Shown here: positions 1 through 7,827 of the stretch, piece after piece
Numbering within the stretch: position 1 is the first letter of the stretch
How the letters are laid out: the number at the start of each line of letters is the position of its first letter
Assembly (NCBI GenBank): GCA_900546465.1
Contig: URCX01000039.1
Span: 1 to 13,348 of the forward strand
Direction: 5' to 3'
Source: an uncultured Bacteroidota bacterium
Lineage (GTDB): Bacteria; Bacteroidota; Bacteroidia; Bacteroidales; P3
Length of the DNA: 13,348 nucleotides
Notes under the pieces: model-generated
Told to the model about the DNA's origin: nothing
The model's database searches: none
What the model saw: only the letters and a program-made list of their open reading frames with translations
Translations under genes and position numbers: made by a program

Positions 1-2
1 AG

Positions 3-80
3 GCTCTCTTTTTTGTTCTTAGAAGAATAGTAGTTATAGAAAAGATAGAAAGACTAGAAAAGATAGAAAGACTAGAATAA
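3..80 (+). CDS. possible C-terminal end of an unidentified ORF entering from the left edge
   Basis: Plus-strand frame 3 is open from the window edge to a TAA at 78-80. It reads ALFFVLRR, then an Ile/Leu-Glu-rich tail (IEKIERLEKIERLE), then stop. The tail looks like a charged amphipathic helix or coiled coil following a hydrophobic stretch. It is encoded by the 9-bp TAGAA repeat: each repeat gives Leu/Ile-Glu-X. The hairpin at 134-168 would suit it as a terminator 54 bp downstream. Only 25 codons are visible, so this may be a chance open frame across a non-coding repeat. No family can be named. Confidence 0.25.
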   Translation, partial: ALFFVLRRIVVIEKIERLEKIERLE

Positions 81-124
81 TCTAGAAATTCTAGAAGCAC
101 TAGAACTACTAGAAAAACTAAAAG
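20..124. repeat. TAGAA short tandem array with 9-bp phasing
   Basis: TAGAA occurs at 20, 37, 46, 55, 64, 73, 83, 92, 101 and 110, with degenerate units at 28 (TAGTA) and 119 (TAAAA). Spacing is exactly 9 bp from 28 to 73 and again from 83 to 119, with one 10-bp step between 73 and 83. Positions 37-54 and 55-72 are perfect 18-bp tandem copies. CTAG, a tetranucleotide that is generally scarce in bacterial genomes, occurs six times between 54 and 112. The array lies downstream of the minus-strand adhesin gene, beyond its terminator. Confidence 0.8.
81..95. repeat. 15-bp perfect palindrome inside the TAGAA array
   Basis: TCTAGAA-A-TTCTAGA is a perfect inverted repeat with a single central base. 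It sits at the point where the 9-bp phase of the surrounding array slips by one. It may be an accident of an array rich in CTAG, or a protein-binding dyad. The sequence alone does not decide. Confidence 0.6.
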
Positions 125-133
125 AGCTGGATG

Positions 134-168
134 AAAAAAAGAGGTTGCTTATCGGCAACCTCTTTTTT
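134..168. terminator. strong intrinsic terminator, probably bidirectional
   Basis: A perfect 8-bp GC-containing stem, GAGGTTGC (141-148) with GCAACCTC (155-162), closes a 6-nt loop. It is flanked by seven A on the left and six T on the right, so either strand yields a stem followed by a U-run. On the minus strand it ends transcription from the adhesin gene, whose stop lies about 70 bp upstream of it. On the plus strand it would end whatever enters from the left. Confidence 0.8.
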
Positions 169-236
169 AATAGATCTGATTAAGGAGCGATTTGTTCCAA
201 AATCGGATTTTATTTTGTGTTGAATGCTCGTCCTTT

Positions 237-3011
237 TTATCTGAGGAGCATTATAGAACCTGTTTTGTCATATATCTTTGAGTTTCCTGCTCTTCTGTAT
301 TGCAGCCTGTAAATGTACGTTCCTTGCGGACAGTCTTTGTCTTTATAGGTTCCGTCCCAGCCAAGGAGGTCTGCAAGATTGGGAATAACACCGCAGGTAA
401 GGTATTTCTCATGTGCTTGGAAAAGTTTTGTGCCTTGTCTGTTGAATATCTCAAAATGTACATCTTCCAAGTTATTAAGTGAGGTGAAGAAAATCTTGTC
501 GTTAACTCCGTCTCCATTAGGAGAGAAAGCGTTTGGCATCCAAACTGCGAATAATTCGACTGGTACTTTCATCGAAGTTGTATCGGAACAACCTATTTTA
601 TTGAAGCTTATCAACTGAATACCTACGGAATCCACGCTTAAATCATTGAATGAATACGTAACGGAACGAGCTTCGGAACTTCCTCCGTCGGAGAAAGTCC
701 AAGATGAAGTGGAGGCATTGGGCGATACATCGGAAACGGATAACACAGGATTGTCCACATCGACGTAGGCAGGGGTAACCGATATGGTTGCTTCAGGGTA
801 TTGATACACCGTAACGGTAACTTGTTTATCCGTATGGCAACCCGTCTCGCCGTAACCGCTCATCGTGTAGGTCGTCGTTTGTTGAGGCATTGCGGCAAGC
901 GGCGTTGTAACCCTCTCCGGAGACAGACTCTCATCCGGCGGATTGGCTGTCCAACTGTATTCCACTGCCCCTTCGCCTATCAAATCCACGCTTTCACCGG
1001 GGCATATCTCCTTTTTGGAAACAGATGCCTGCGGGTTGATGACGGATATTTCTATACTTTCGTATGCCATGCAGCCTACGGAAGTTCTGGCAATAAGATA
1101 TACCACCGTATCTTGTGTAGGTGCAAAGTCCAAAACCGCACTCGGAGAAGGATTTCTCATGACAGGCGGATTGGAAGGACGAGTGAACGTCCATTCAAAG
1201 GCTTCCGCATTTCCTGTTGCATCGGAGGCTGTTATCACGGCTCTATCTCCCATGCATAGTTTGGTCGCTCCCTCTAAGGTAACATCCGGAAAGGCTTCTA
1301 CTTGGATTTCTATGCTATCTATTCTGTAATATCCTGTTCCTCCATTTGTAACTTTGACAATGTATGTCGTGTTTTCCACTATTTGTTCCTCGAAAGCGGT
1401 TCCCCTGTTTATAGGTTCATCGGCTTCAATATCTTGATCTGAGTGCCACCATTCGTAAATAAGTTCTTCACCTTCGTCTTCAGGAGAAGAGGCGGTTATG
1501 GAGGCGATCTCTCCAACGCATATTTTTTGTTCTGCGGTCAAAACCAAGGAAGGTACTTTCGGAATAACGACTTGCTTGTTTTCTGCTTTTTCGCAATAAA
1601 CAAGTTCATCAGCTTCCGGATCTTCTGAACTTTTTACGGTACGAGTATAGGTGTATTCGCCGTCATTCGCATAAGTATGTACCAATTTGGAGAGGGAGCC
1701 ATTGGCATCATATTCAAATTCTGTAGAGGGGTTGTCTGTTTCATTTATGACTACCCACTTATTGTTCTCGGATTTTATCTGTATCGGAGTAGTGCCGTCT
1801 CCAAAGTCATATTGTTGCCAATAGAGAGGTGCTCCAGAATGTTGTACATCGTTTACAGAGAATATAGTTCGTCCCGCAGGGTCTGCCGCCGTTGGTTCTA
1901 TAACTTGCAAATTGAATATCGGACGAATATCGTTTATTTGTGTTGTTATATATGCTGCACATTGAGGTCTTGGGGTCCCCCATGTAGGGTACATGGCAGC
2001 AGCTTTAATCCTACACGCATAATATTTAACAGATTCATTACCCATCATTGTATTGGTTACAACGAGTTCTTCTTCTGTTGATAAGGTTGTAGCAGTAGCA
2101 TCGGCATTTGCCAATTCGTCTTGTGATAAAAAAGTATTTGGAATTTCAAACCATTTGTATTCTTCAAATCCGGCAGGAGCGTAAGCAACGGTTACTGTAT
2201 CTCCATTACCTGCACAACCCGGCACATCTATCTTTGCCGGTTCGGTTTTTGCAGCAATGTACCCGTAGCCACCATGGGCAGAATAACAACAATCACTTAG
2301 CCTTACTCTTAGAGTTACTCTGTCTCCTTCGTATTTTTTCAGATTTATTTTTACTTGTTGCCAATCGCAATAAACCCAACCACTCATTCCTCGGTGCCAA
2401 CCTGTTGGTAATGTTCCATAAGAAGGAAGATCTCCGGATTGTTCAAAAAAAGCACAAGGGTCAACAAGGTTATTGGTTATTTGTTGAGTATTTGGGTCAT
2501 GTGCCATAACATCTATTTGAAAAGTAGGGTTGACATAGTGTTCACCTTGATGTGGAGTTTCCAAGACCATGGCATAATAGATTGTTAATAGAGAAGTCAT
2601 GGGAGAAACAATAAAAGTGTATTGCAACTGTGAACAACTTGCTCCTCCATAATGGTTATTTATTTGGGAAGAATACTGACATCCGAATTGAGCAGGAACT
2701 TTTTTTAAGATATTATTTGAATAATTGTCTGTTGCTGTCGGGTCGGAAAATATCTGGAAGAATTTGCCACCCTGATCTTGGGGAACTGTCGGGTCGGAGT
2801 GAGTTTGCTGCCAGTTCCAATTAGGGGTAGAGGAAGTACTGCTGCTATAATTGCCCGTCTTTGCAGTCCAACCTGCATAGCCATGCGAAAAATCCAAACC
2901 ATCGCCTTGGAGTGGGTCAAAACTGCCTTGAGAATAAAGTCTGAAAGAAAGCAGATTCAAAAGAAGAACTGCCAATAGTAAGATAGAATTGCGTTGTTTT
3001 TTTGTATTCAT
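237..3011 (-). CDS. secreted multi-domain Ig/PKD adhesin-like protein with T9SS type B sorting domain
   Basis: The protein has 924 residues. Residues 1-28 look like a signal peptide: a KKQR basic start, a Leu-rich core and a likely cleavage near LYSQG. Residues about 110-265 resemble the jelly-roll-like N-terminal domain common in Bacteroidota PKD proteins (YYAMVLETPHQGE, CDWQQVKINL, DCCYSAHGGYGY). A PKD-type domain follows (YDFGDGT, 401-407). Three Ig-like repeats open with C-x-G (CVGE 498, CMGD 586, CPGE 670). A second PKD-like domain contains WTFSDGGS (771-778). The C-terminal domain starts at PNAFSPNGDGVND (826-838) and ends SIMLLR. That is the gliding-motility-associated CTD, which directs export by the type IX secretion system across the outer membrane. 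Expected location is the cell surface or medium. The likely role is adhesion or scaffolding; no catalytic motif was seen. It lies 53 bp after mutS2 with no promoter element seen in the gap, so it may be co-transcribed. The CTD carries an unusual insertion at about 867-885. Confidence 0.9.
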   Translation of the reverse strand: MNTKKQRNSILLLAVLLLNLLSFRLYSQGSFDPLQGDGLDFSHGYAGWTAKTGNYSSSTSSTPNWNWQQTHSDPTVPQDQGGKFFQIFSDPTATDNYSNNILKKVPAQFGCQYSSQINNHYGGASCSQLQYTFIVSPMTSLLTIYYAMVLETPHQGEHYVNPTFQIDVMAHDPNTQQITNNLVDPCAFFEQSGDLPSYGTLPTGWHRGMSGWVYCDWQQVKINLKKYEGDRVTLRVRLSDCCYSAHGGYGYIAAKTEPAKIDVPGCAGNGDTVTVAYAPAGFEEYKWFEIPNTFLSQDELANADATATTLSTEEELVVTNTMMGNESVKYYACRIKAAAMYPTWGTPRPQCAAYITTQINDIRPIFNLQVIEPTAADPAGRTIFSVNDVQHSGAPLYWQQYDFGDGTTPIQIKSENNKWVVINETDNPSTEFEYDANGSLSKLVHTYANDGEYTYTRTVKSSEDPEADELVYCEKAENKQVVIPKVPSLVLTAEQKICVGEIASITASSPEDEGEELIYEWWHSDQDIEADEPINRGTAFEEQIVENTTYIVKVTNGGTGYYRIDSIEIQVEAFPDVTLEGATKLCMGDRAVITASDATGNAEAFEWTFTRPSNPPVMRNPSPSAVLDFAPTQDTVVYLIARTSVGCMAYESIEISVINPQASVSKKEICPGESVDLIGEGAVEYSWTANPPDESLSPERVTTPLAAMPQQTTTYTMSGYGETGCHTDKQVTVTVYQYPEATISVTPAYVDVDNPVLSVSDVSPNASTSSWTFSDGGSSEARSVTYSFNDLSVDSVGIQLISFNKIGCSDTTSMKVPVELFAVWMPNAFSPNGDGVNDKIFFTSLNNLEDVHFEIFNRQGTKLFQAHEKYLTCGVIPNLADLLGWDGTYKDKDCPQGTYIYRLQYRRAGNSKIYDKTGSIMLLR

Positions 3012-3064
3012 TGCTATTCGTTTTTTATCGTTTAAGTTGACACTGTGTTCGAGTGTTTTGTTTC

Positions 3065-5521
3065 CTATTTTAATTTGATTTGAGTTATTCCTTCCCCGCC
3101 TGCTTCAAGTCTTGCTGCCTTGAAACTCTCCACTTCGGGACATTCTTTCAAGTAATCCCTCAATACTGTTTTCAATATACCGTCGCCTTTGCCATGCAGT
3201 ACAGATATTTCCGTCTCTCCCAAAAGTCTTGCATTGTCTATTTGTTTTGACAAGTGTTTCAAGGCTTCATCTGCTCTGTAACCCCTTAAATCTATTTGAT
3301 GAACGAATTCGGCTCTCAAACGGTTTATGTCATTCATTATGCTGTATCGACTTGTTGAGTTTACGATAGAATTTTGTTTTTGTTGCTTCAAATAGATGTC
3401 TTTCCGCACTTTCCGCACTTGCGAAAGGGATAAAGAAAGGTTCATATTGCCTGAAAGAACATCTATTTTGTTCTTTGTCTTTCGTACTTTCTGCACTTTG
3501 GCATAGCTGTTATAATCGTTTATAAGAACAATGTCCCCTACCGAGATGTCGCTATTGTCGAAAGGTATATGGTTTTTGGTCTCTTTCTCTTGCGAAGCTG
3601 CGTTTCTGATTTCAGTCTCCAAATGTTCCATCTCGCTTCGGGCTTTCTCCGTCGTTTCTTTTATCTTCGCCCGTATTTTGTTCGTTGCCTGTTTTTCTGC
3701 ATTGACGGAACGTATTTCCCTTATCGTCTCTTCTATTTGGCGATTGGCATCTTTAAGAATTTCTTTTGCTTGTTTCTTCGCCTCGTAGATTATTTCTTTC
3801 TCTCTTCCTTGAAGTTCGAGGTTTTTGTTCTTGTATTGCTCCACAAGGGAATCAAGCAACTCATCGGCAAGTTGCAATTCTTTTTCTTTGGCTTTGAGTT
3901 GCATTTTCTCGACAGCCAGAGTTTGCAGGCTTTGTTCGAAATCCACGAAATCGTTGCCGACCTTCTTCCTTGCTGCTTCAATGATTTGATATGGCAAACC
4001 TATTGTATCGGCTATTTCAAAGGCAAAACTGCTACCGGGATTACCGATGGACAGACGATAAAACGGTTTTAATGCTTTCGTATCAAAGAGCATGGCTGCA
4101 TTATTCATGCTTTTGTATTTGTCGGCAAGGAGTTTGAGATTGGAATAATGCGTTGTTATTATTCCGAAAGCTCTTTTTGAATTTAAGTATTCCAATACTG
4201 CTTCGGCTATTGCTCCTCCAGCATTAGGGTCTGTACCGCTTCCGAATTCATCGATAAGGAATAGTGAACGTTCTCCGGCTTTCTCGCAAAGTCTTTTCAT
4301 TGCAAGAAGATGTGAACTATATGTGCTTAAATCGTTTTCTATGCTTTGTTCATCACCTATGTCGATGAAAATATCCTCAAACAAACCACATTCACTTGTT
4401 TGTTTCATTGGTACTAATAAACCGCATTGCAACATATACTGTAATAGTCCTACCGTTTTCAGACATATCGATTTGCCGCCTGCATTCGGTCCTGAGATTA
4501 TCAGGATATGTTTTTGTTTGTTCAGTTCTATTCTTAGAGGAATGATGTTTCTGCTATTCTTTTTCAGAGTTTCTTCCAATAGCGGATGTCGAGCTTCAAA
4601 CCAAGATATAAGAGGGTAATTGTTCATGACAGGTTTGCCGGCTCTTATTTTGTAAGCATATTTTGCTTTCGCCCTTATGAAATCCACTCTTGCCAGAAAT
4701 TCGTATGCGGAAAGTAGTGATGGAATAAATGCTTGCAAAAAGTCGGTGAAGTTTTGCAAAATGACGATTATTTCACGTTTTTCCTCAAATTCGAGTTTCT
4801 TTATCTCGTTATTCAGTTCTACGACTTCGCTTGGCTCTATGTAAAGAGTTTGTCCGCTTGATGATTCGTCTATAACGAAACCGCTTAACCGTCGTTTGTT
4901 TGAAGCGATAACAGGGATAACTCCTTTCCCCTCTTTTATGCAGAGTTCCGAATCAGCAGATGTCCAACCTTCCTGCTTGGATAGATTTAGCAACTTTCTA
5001 AGCCTTTTGCCGACTTCAAATTCCATGTTTCTTTTCTTTGTTCGTATGACAAACAAAGAGTCGGAAGCATTGTCGAGCAACTCACCATCTGAAGAAAGTA
5101 AGGTCTTGCAACGTGCTGTTATTTGTTTCTCTATATTGATGCCTTCACATAGTTTATGCAGTAAAGGGTAGGAGGTTACGGAACTTTCTTCTGTGAAAAA
5201 ATCCAAGCAATCTTCTATTGTTTTCAGACTTTTCCATAATTGGAACATGGCATTGACAGAAATGAAAGTACCTTTAATTTGCAAGCGTTTCAATTCTTCT
5301 TCCATGTCGAAGTAATCTTCGCTTGGGAAAGCCTTGTTTGAAAGCAATATGGAAAGGAATTCATCTGTCAAAGACAATTCTTTGTTCACCTCGCTAAGCG
5401 AAGACATAAACCGAATATCATCAACAAGCCTTGCTCCCGCAGGAGAAAGACAGAAGTCTTTTACGCCTTGCAAAATTTGCTCAAAGCCTAATTTACGTTC
5501 CAAGAAATTATTTCTTCTCAC
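3065..5521 (-). CDS. mutS2: endonuclease MutS2 (MutS-family ATPase with Smr domain)
   Basis: The protein has 818 residues, normal for MutS2. It lacks the N-terminal mismatch-recognition and connector domains of MutS and starts directly with the helical core. Walker A is GPNAGGKS (344-351). Walker B ends in Asp424-Glu425 within FLIDEFGSGTDP. A long charged coiled-coil stretch occupies about 520-645 and a KOW-like segment about 655-705. A C-terminal Smr nuclease domain has DLRG at about 744 and HGKGDG at about 776. Known roles in the family are suppression of homologous recombination in some bacteria and rescue of collided ribosomes in Bacillus. Which applies here is unknown. The start codon is GTG (CAC on the plus strand at 5519-5521); no ATG is available before the conserved LGFEQIL region. 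It lies 40 bp after tyrS. Confidence 0.95.
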   Translation of the reverse strand: MRRNNFLERKLGFEQILQGVKDFCLSPAGARLVDDIRFMSSLSEVNKELSLTDEFLSILLSNKAFPSEDYFDMEEELKRLQIKGTFISVNAMFQLWKSLKTIEDCLDFFTEESSVTSYPLLHKLCEGINIEKQITARCKTLLSSDGELLDNASDSLFVIRTKKRNMEFEVGKRLRKLLNLSKQEGWTSADSELCIKEGKGVIPVIASNKRRLSGFVIDESSSGQTLYIEPSEVVELNNEIKKLEFEEKREIIVILQNFTDFLQAFIPSLLSAYEFLARVDFIRAKAKYAYKIRAGKPVMNNYPLISWFEARHPLLEETLKKNSRNIIPLRIELNKQKHILIISGPNAGGKSICLKTVGLLQYMLQCGLLVPMKQTSECGLFEDIFIDIGDEQSIENDLSTYSSHLLAMKRLCEKAGERSLFLIDEFGSGTDPNAGGAIAEAVLEYLNSKRAFGIITTHYSNLKLLADKYKSMNNAAMLFDTKALKPFYRLSIGNPGSSFAFEIADTIGLPYQIIEAARKKVGNDFVDFEQSLQTLAVEKMQLKAKEKELQLADELLDSLVEQYKNKNLELQGREKEIIYEAKKQAKEILKDANRQIEETIREIRSVNAEKQATNKIRAKIKETTEKARSEMEHLETEIRNAASQEKETKNHIPFDNSDISVGDIVLINDYNSYAKVQKVRKTKNKIDVLSGNMNLSLSLSQVRKVRKDIYLKQQKQNSIVNSTSRYSIMNDINRLRAEFVHQIDLRGYRADEALKHLSKQIDNARLLGETEISVLHGKGDGILKTVLRDYLKECPEVESFKAARLEAGGEGITQIKLK

Positions 5522-5561
5522 CTTTGAAACCGAAAGAGATTTTCTTGTTCAATGAATAGGA

Positions 5562-6842
5562 TTAAACAGCACGAATTATGAAGTAGGTCTTCTTTCCTTT
5601 TTGTATCAATATATATTGATTGTTCAGTAGGCAATCGGCAGAGCTTACGAAACTCTCGTTCACTTTCTCTTTGTTTATGCTTATGGCGTTTTCTTTCAAA
5701 CTGCGTCTTGCTTCACCTTTTGAAGATAGAATTTGAGCCTTATCTGTCAAAAGTTCGACTATATTCACTCCTGCTTCGATTTCGTTGCGGTTTACTTCAA
5801 AAGTTGGCACACCCTCAAAAACAGACAAGAATGTCGCAACGTCCAAATGTTCAAGATTTTCCTTTGTGCCTTTTCCAAACAAAATTTCAGAAGCGCTTAT
5901 TGCGGCTTCCAAGGCTTTCTCTCCGTGAACCCTTGTTGTGATGTCTTTCGCAAGAGTTTTTTGAAGCAAACGAAGATGCGGTTGTTTGTCATGTTCGGCC
6001 TCCAAAGCTTCGATTTCTTCTTTACCCATAAATGTAAAAATCCTGATGAAGCGTTTTGCATCCTCATCGGAGGTATTCAACCAGAACTGATAGAAAGCGT
6101 ATGGAGATGTTTTCTCAGCATCCAACCACACATTGCCTTTTTCCGTCTTTCCGAACTTCTTTCCATCGGCTTTCGTTATCAAAGGACAAGTCAAAGCAAA
6201 GGCTTCGCCGGACGTCGTCTTCCTTATCAACTCCGTTCCGCTCGTTATATTTCCCCATTGGTCGCTACCGCCCATTTGCAATCGGCAACCGTAATTCTCA
6301 TATAAGTATTTGTAATCGTAAGCCTGCAACAGTTGGTAAGAAAACTCCGTGAACGACAACCCGCTCTCTATTCTTTTCTTCACGCTGTCCTTGCTCATCA
6401 TGTAGTTAACCGTTATATGCTTGCCAATCTCTCTGATGAAATCAAGGAAAGTCCAATTTGCATTCCAGTCGTAGTTGTTCAACATCAAAGCTCCGTTTTC
6501 GCAACTTTCGTCAAAGTTCATGAACTTGGATAATTGAGCTTTTATGCATTCTTGATTGTGCTTTATTTGTTCCAAACTCAACAACTTTCTTTCCTCACTC
6601 TTGAAAGAAGGGTCTCCAATCATACCCGTTGCTCCTCCGACTACAACAATCGGACGATGTCCGCACCTTTGAAAATGCGTTAACATCATTACACCTACCA
6701 AATGTCCTATATGTAAACTGTCAGCCGTTGGGTCGATACCGAGGTATCCCACAGTCATGCCTTCATTTAACTTTTCCTCTGTACCCGGCATGATATCATG
6801 AATCATTCTCCGCCAACGCAATTCTTCTACGAAATTTCTCAT
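5562..6842 (-). CDS. tyrS: tyrosyl-tRNA synthetase
   Basis: A 426-residue cytoplasmic class I aminoacyl-tRNA synthetase that charges tRNA-Tyr with tyrosine using ATP. The GIDPTADSLHIGH block (HIGH at 44-47) is the first ATP-binding signature. KFGKT (229-233) is the KMSKS equivalent of bacterial TyrRS. QAYDYKYLYENYGCRLQMGGSDQWGN is the tyrosine-binding and dimer-interface region. The C-terminal about 80 residues (from about 345) look like the S4-type RNA-binding domain that contacts tRNA-Tyr. Length and domain order are normal. The ATG start gives the usual short N-terminus. It lies 32 bp downstream of the glycosyltransferase and 40 bp upstream of mutS2, with no T-box-like leader or promoter element seen in either gap, so it is probably part of one transcript. 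Confidence 0.97.
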   Translation of the reverse strand: MRNFVEELRWRRMIHDIMPGTEEKLNEGMTVGYLGIDPTADSLHIGHLVGVMMLTHFQRCGHRPIVVVGGATGMIGDPSFKSEERKLLSLEQIKHNQECIKAQLSKFMNFDESCENGALMLNNYDWNANWTFLDFIREIGKHITVNYMMSKDSVKKRIESGLSFTEFSYQLLQAYDYKYLYENYGCRLQMGGSDQWGNITSGTELIRKTTSGEAFALTCPLITKADGKKFGKTEKGNVWLDAEKTSPYAFYQFWLNTSDEDAKRFIRIFTFMGKEEIEALEAEHDKQPHLRLLQKTLAKDITTRVHGEKALEAAISASEILFGKGTKENLEHLDVATFLSVFEGVPTFEVNRNEIEAGVNIVELLTDKAQILSSKGEARRSLKENAISINKEKVNESFVSSADCLLNNQYILIQKGKKTYFIIRAV

Positions 6843-6874
6843 ATTCTGTTTCTCTGATATTTCAAAAACAAATT

Positions 6875-7747
6875 CTACTTCAATAATTTGTAATTCTTAT
6901 ATTCGCCTATCCTCCAACCGGTATGCTTCTCTATACAATTAAGCAGTTTCGCTTTTAAACCGAAATTATTTTTTGTCGGGTCAAAATCAAAACGCCAGTT
7001 AATGCTTTCTATCCTTCTTTGCATGACTTTTGGATGCGAAGCTTTGAAAACCTCCAAGGCATCAATGGAAGAATAATCAAATTCATCACTCTTTGCCACA
7101 TTCTTTTCCATCCATTGATCATCATGCCAAAGTTTATTGAAATTCTTCTGCTTTTCCTGTTGCTTAAAAGGAGATTTGACCCAACCGTAATGATAAACCC
7201 AAGCATCGATTTGCTTTACTTTCAACTTTCTACCATCAATACGGAAACCCTGAGCGTCTCTGTAAGAACGAATATTCTTGTTTGTACGAATTACTCTTAT
7301 TTCTTTTCTGTACCAACGTCTCGATGCTCCGATGTAATCGTATGAACCGTAGAAATGTGTGTAGTTGAATAAAAGACCTTCGACCTCTTTGTTGTCTTTA
7401 TAGTCAAGCATGGCTTGTTTTATTACGGGAAGATATTTCTCATGCACCACTTCATCGCCTTGGATATAAAAAGCCCAGTCCGATGAATCGCCAATAGCGT
7501 CAAAGGCTTTATTGGTTTCTTCTGCCAAAACTCTACCGCCTTCACGAAGACTTTCGTCCCAAACTGTATCTATAATTCTTATTTTATCAGAACCGATACT
7601 TTCAATCAACTCTCTTGTTCCATCATTGCAATCTCCGACTGCAATGACAAACTCATCGCAAATCGGAAGAATGGAAGTGATGGACTCCACTATGGGATAA
7701 TCATATTTGATGGCATTCTTTACGAATGAAAAACCTGTTACTTTCAT
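6875..7747 (-). CDS. family 2-like glycosyltransferase
   Basis: The protein has 290 residues from the chosen start. The N-terminus MKVTGFSFVKNAIKYDYPIVESI and the following CDEFVIAVGDCNDGT form the nucleotide-sugar-binding Rossmann-like half of GT-A enzymes. YIQGDEVVH (Asp98-Glu99) occupies the place of the DxD metal site. No signal peptide or membrane segment is seen, so it probably acts at the cytoplasmic face in glycan assembly; donor and acceptor are not predictable. An upstream in-frame ATG at 7777 would add ten residues, but the TACCTTTGCA promoter element lies inside that extension and the conserved protein begins at MKV, so 7747 is preferred. It heads the minus-strand block and is divergent from a flippase gene, which fits a surface-polysaccharide role. 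Confidence 0.88.
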   Translation of the reverse strand: MKVTGFSFVKNAIKYDYPIVESITSILPICDEFVIAVGDCNDGTRELIESIGSDKIRIIDTVWDESLREGGRVLAEETNKAFDAIGDSSDWAFYIQGDEVVHEKYLPVIKQAMLDYKDNKEVEGLLFNYTHFYGSYDYIGASRRWYRKEIRVIRTNKNIRSYRDAQGFRIDGRKLKVKQIDAWVYHYGWVKSPFKQQEKQKNFNKLWHDDQWMEKNVAKSDEFDYSSIDALEVFKASHPKVMQRRIESINWRFDFDPTKNNFGLKAKLLNCIEKHTGWRIGEYKNYKLLK

Positions 7748-7754
7748 ATTGCCT

Positions 7755-7764
7755 TGCAAAGGTA
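7755..7764 (-). promoter_or_regulatory. Bacteroidota-type -7 element for the minus-strand block
   Basis: Read on the minus strand the sequence is TACCTTTGCA, a full match to the TAnnTTTG -7 element. It ends only 7 bp before the ATG at 7747, implying an almost leaderless mRNA. No clear TTTG -33 element was found about 19 bp upstream. It is the inverted copy of the element at 7818-7827. Confidence 0.5.
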
Positions 7765-7817
7765 CGATATTTTCCACTCTTTCATTCTTTGTTTCCGTGC
7801 TATGTATGCTTTTTTCC

Positions 7818-7827
7818 TACCTTTGCA
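7818..7827 (+). promoter_or_regulatory. Bacteroidota-type -7 element, rightward
   Basis: TACCTTTGCA matches TAnnTTTG perfectly. It lies about 15 bp before the ATG of the small ORF at 7843 and 285 bp before the flippase start. A TTTG at 7788-7791 is 26 bp upstream, longer than the usual 19-bp spacing, so the -33 half is uncertain. It probably drives the flippase transcript, with or without the small ORF. Confidence 0.5.

Noticed and set aside
20..124. TAGAA array as a CRISPR array
   Set aside because: Units are 9 bp without spacers, and no cas gene is in the window.
174..208. Imperfect stem ATCTGATT/AATCGGAT followed by TTTTATTTTG, as a second terminator
   Set aside because: The 8-bp arms include a wobble and enclose a 19-nt loop; a much stronger hairpin at 134-168 already explains termination.
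801..1259. Plus-strand 152-residue open frame and other plus-strand frames inside the adhesin gene
   Set aside because: They lie wholly within a well-supported minus-strand gene and show no recognisable domain.
3040..3056. Stem ACACT/AGTGT between mutS2 and the adhesin gene, as terminator or operator
   Set aside because: Only five pairs with a 7-nt loop, and no U-run follows on the minus strand.
3569..4072. Plus-strand 167-residue frame rich in Phe and Leu opposite mutS2
   Set aside because: It is the antisense of the Lys/Glu-rich coiled coil of MutS2, which automatically yields Phe/Leu codons.
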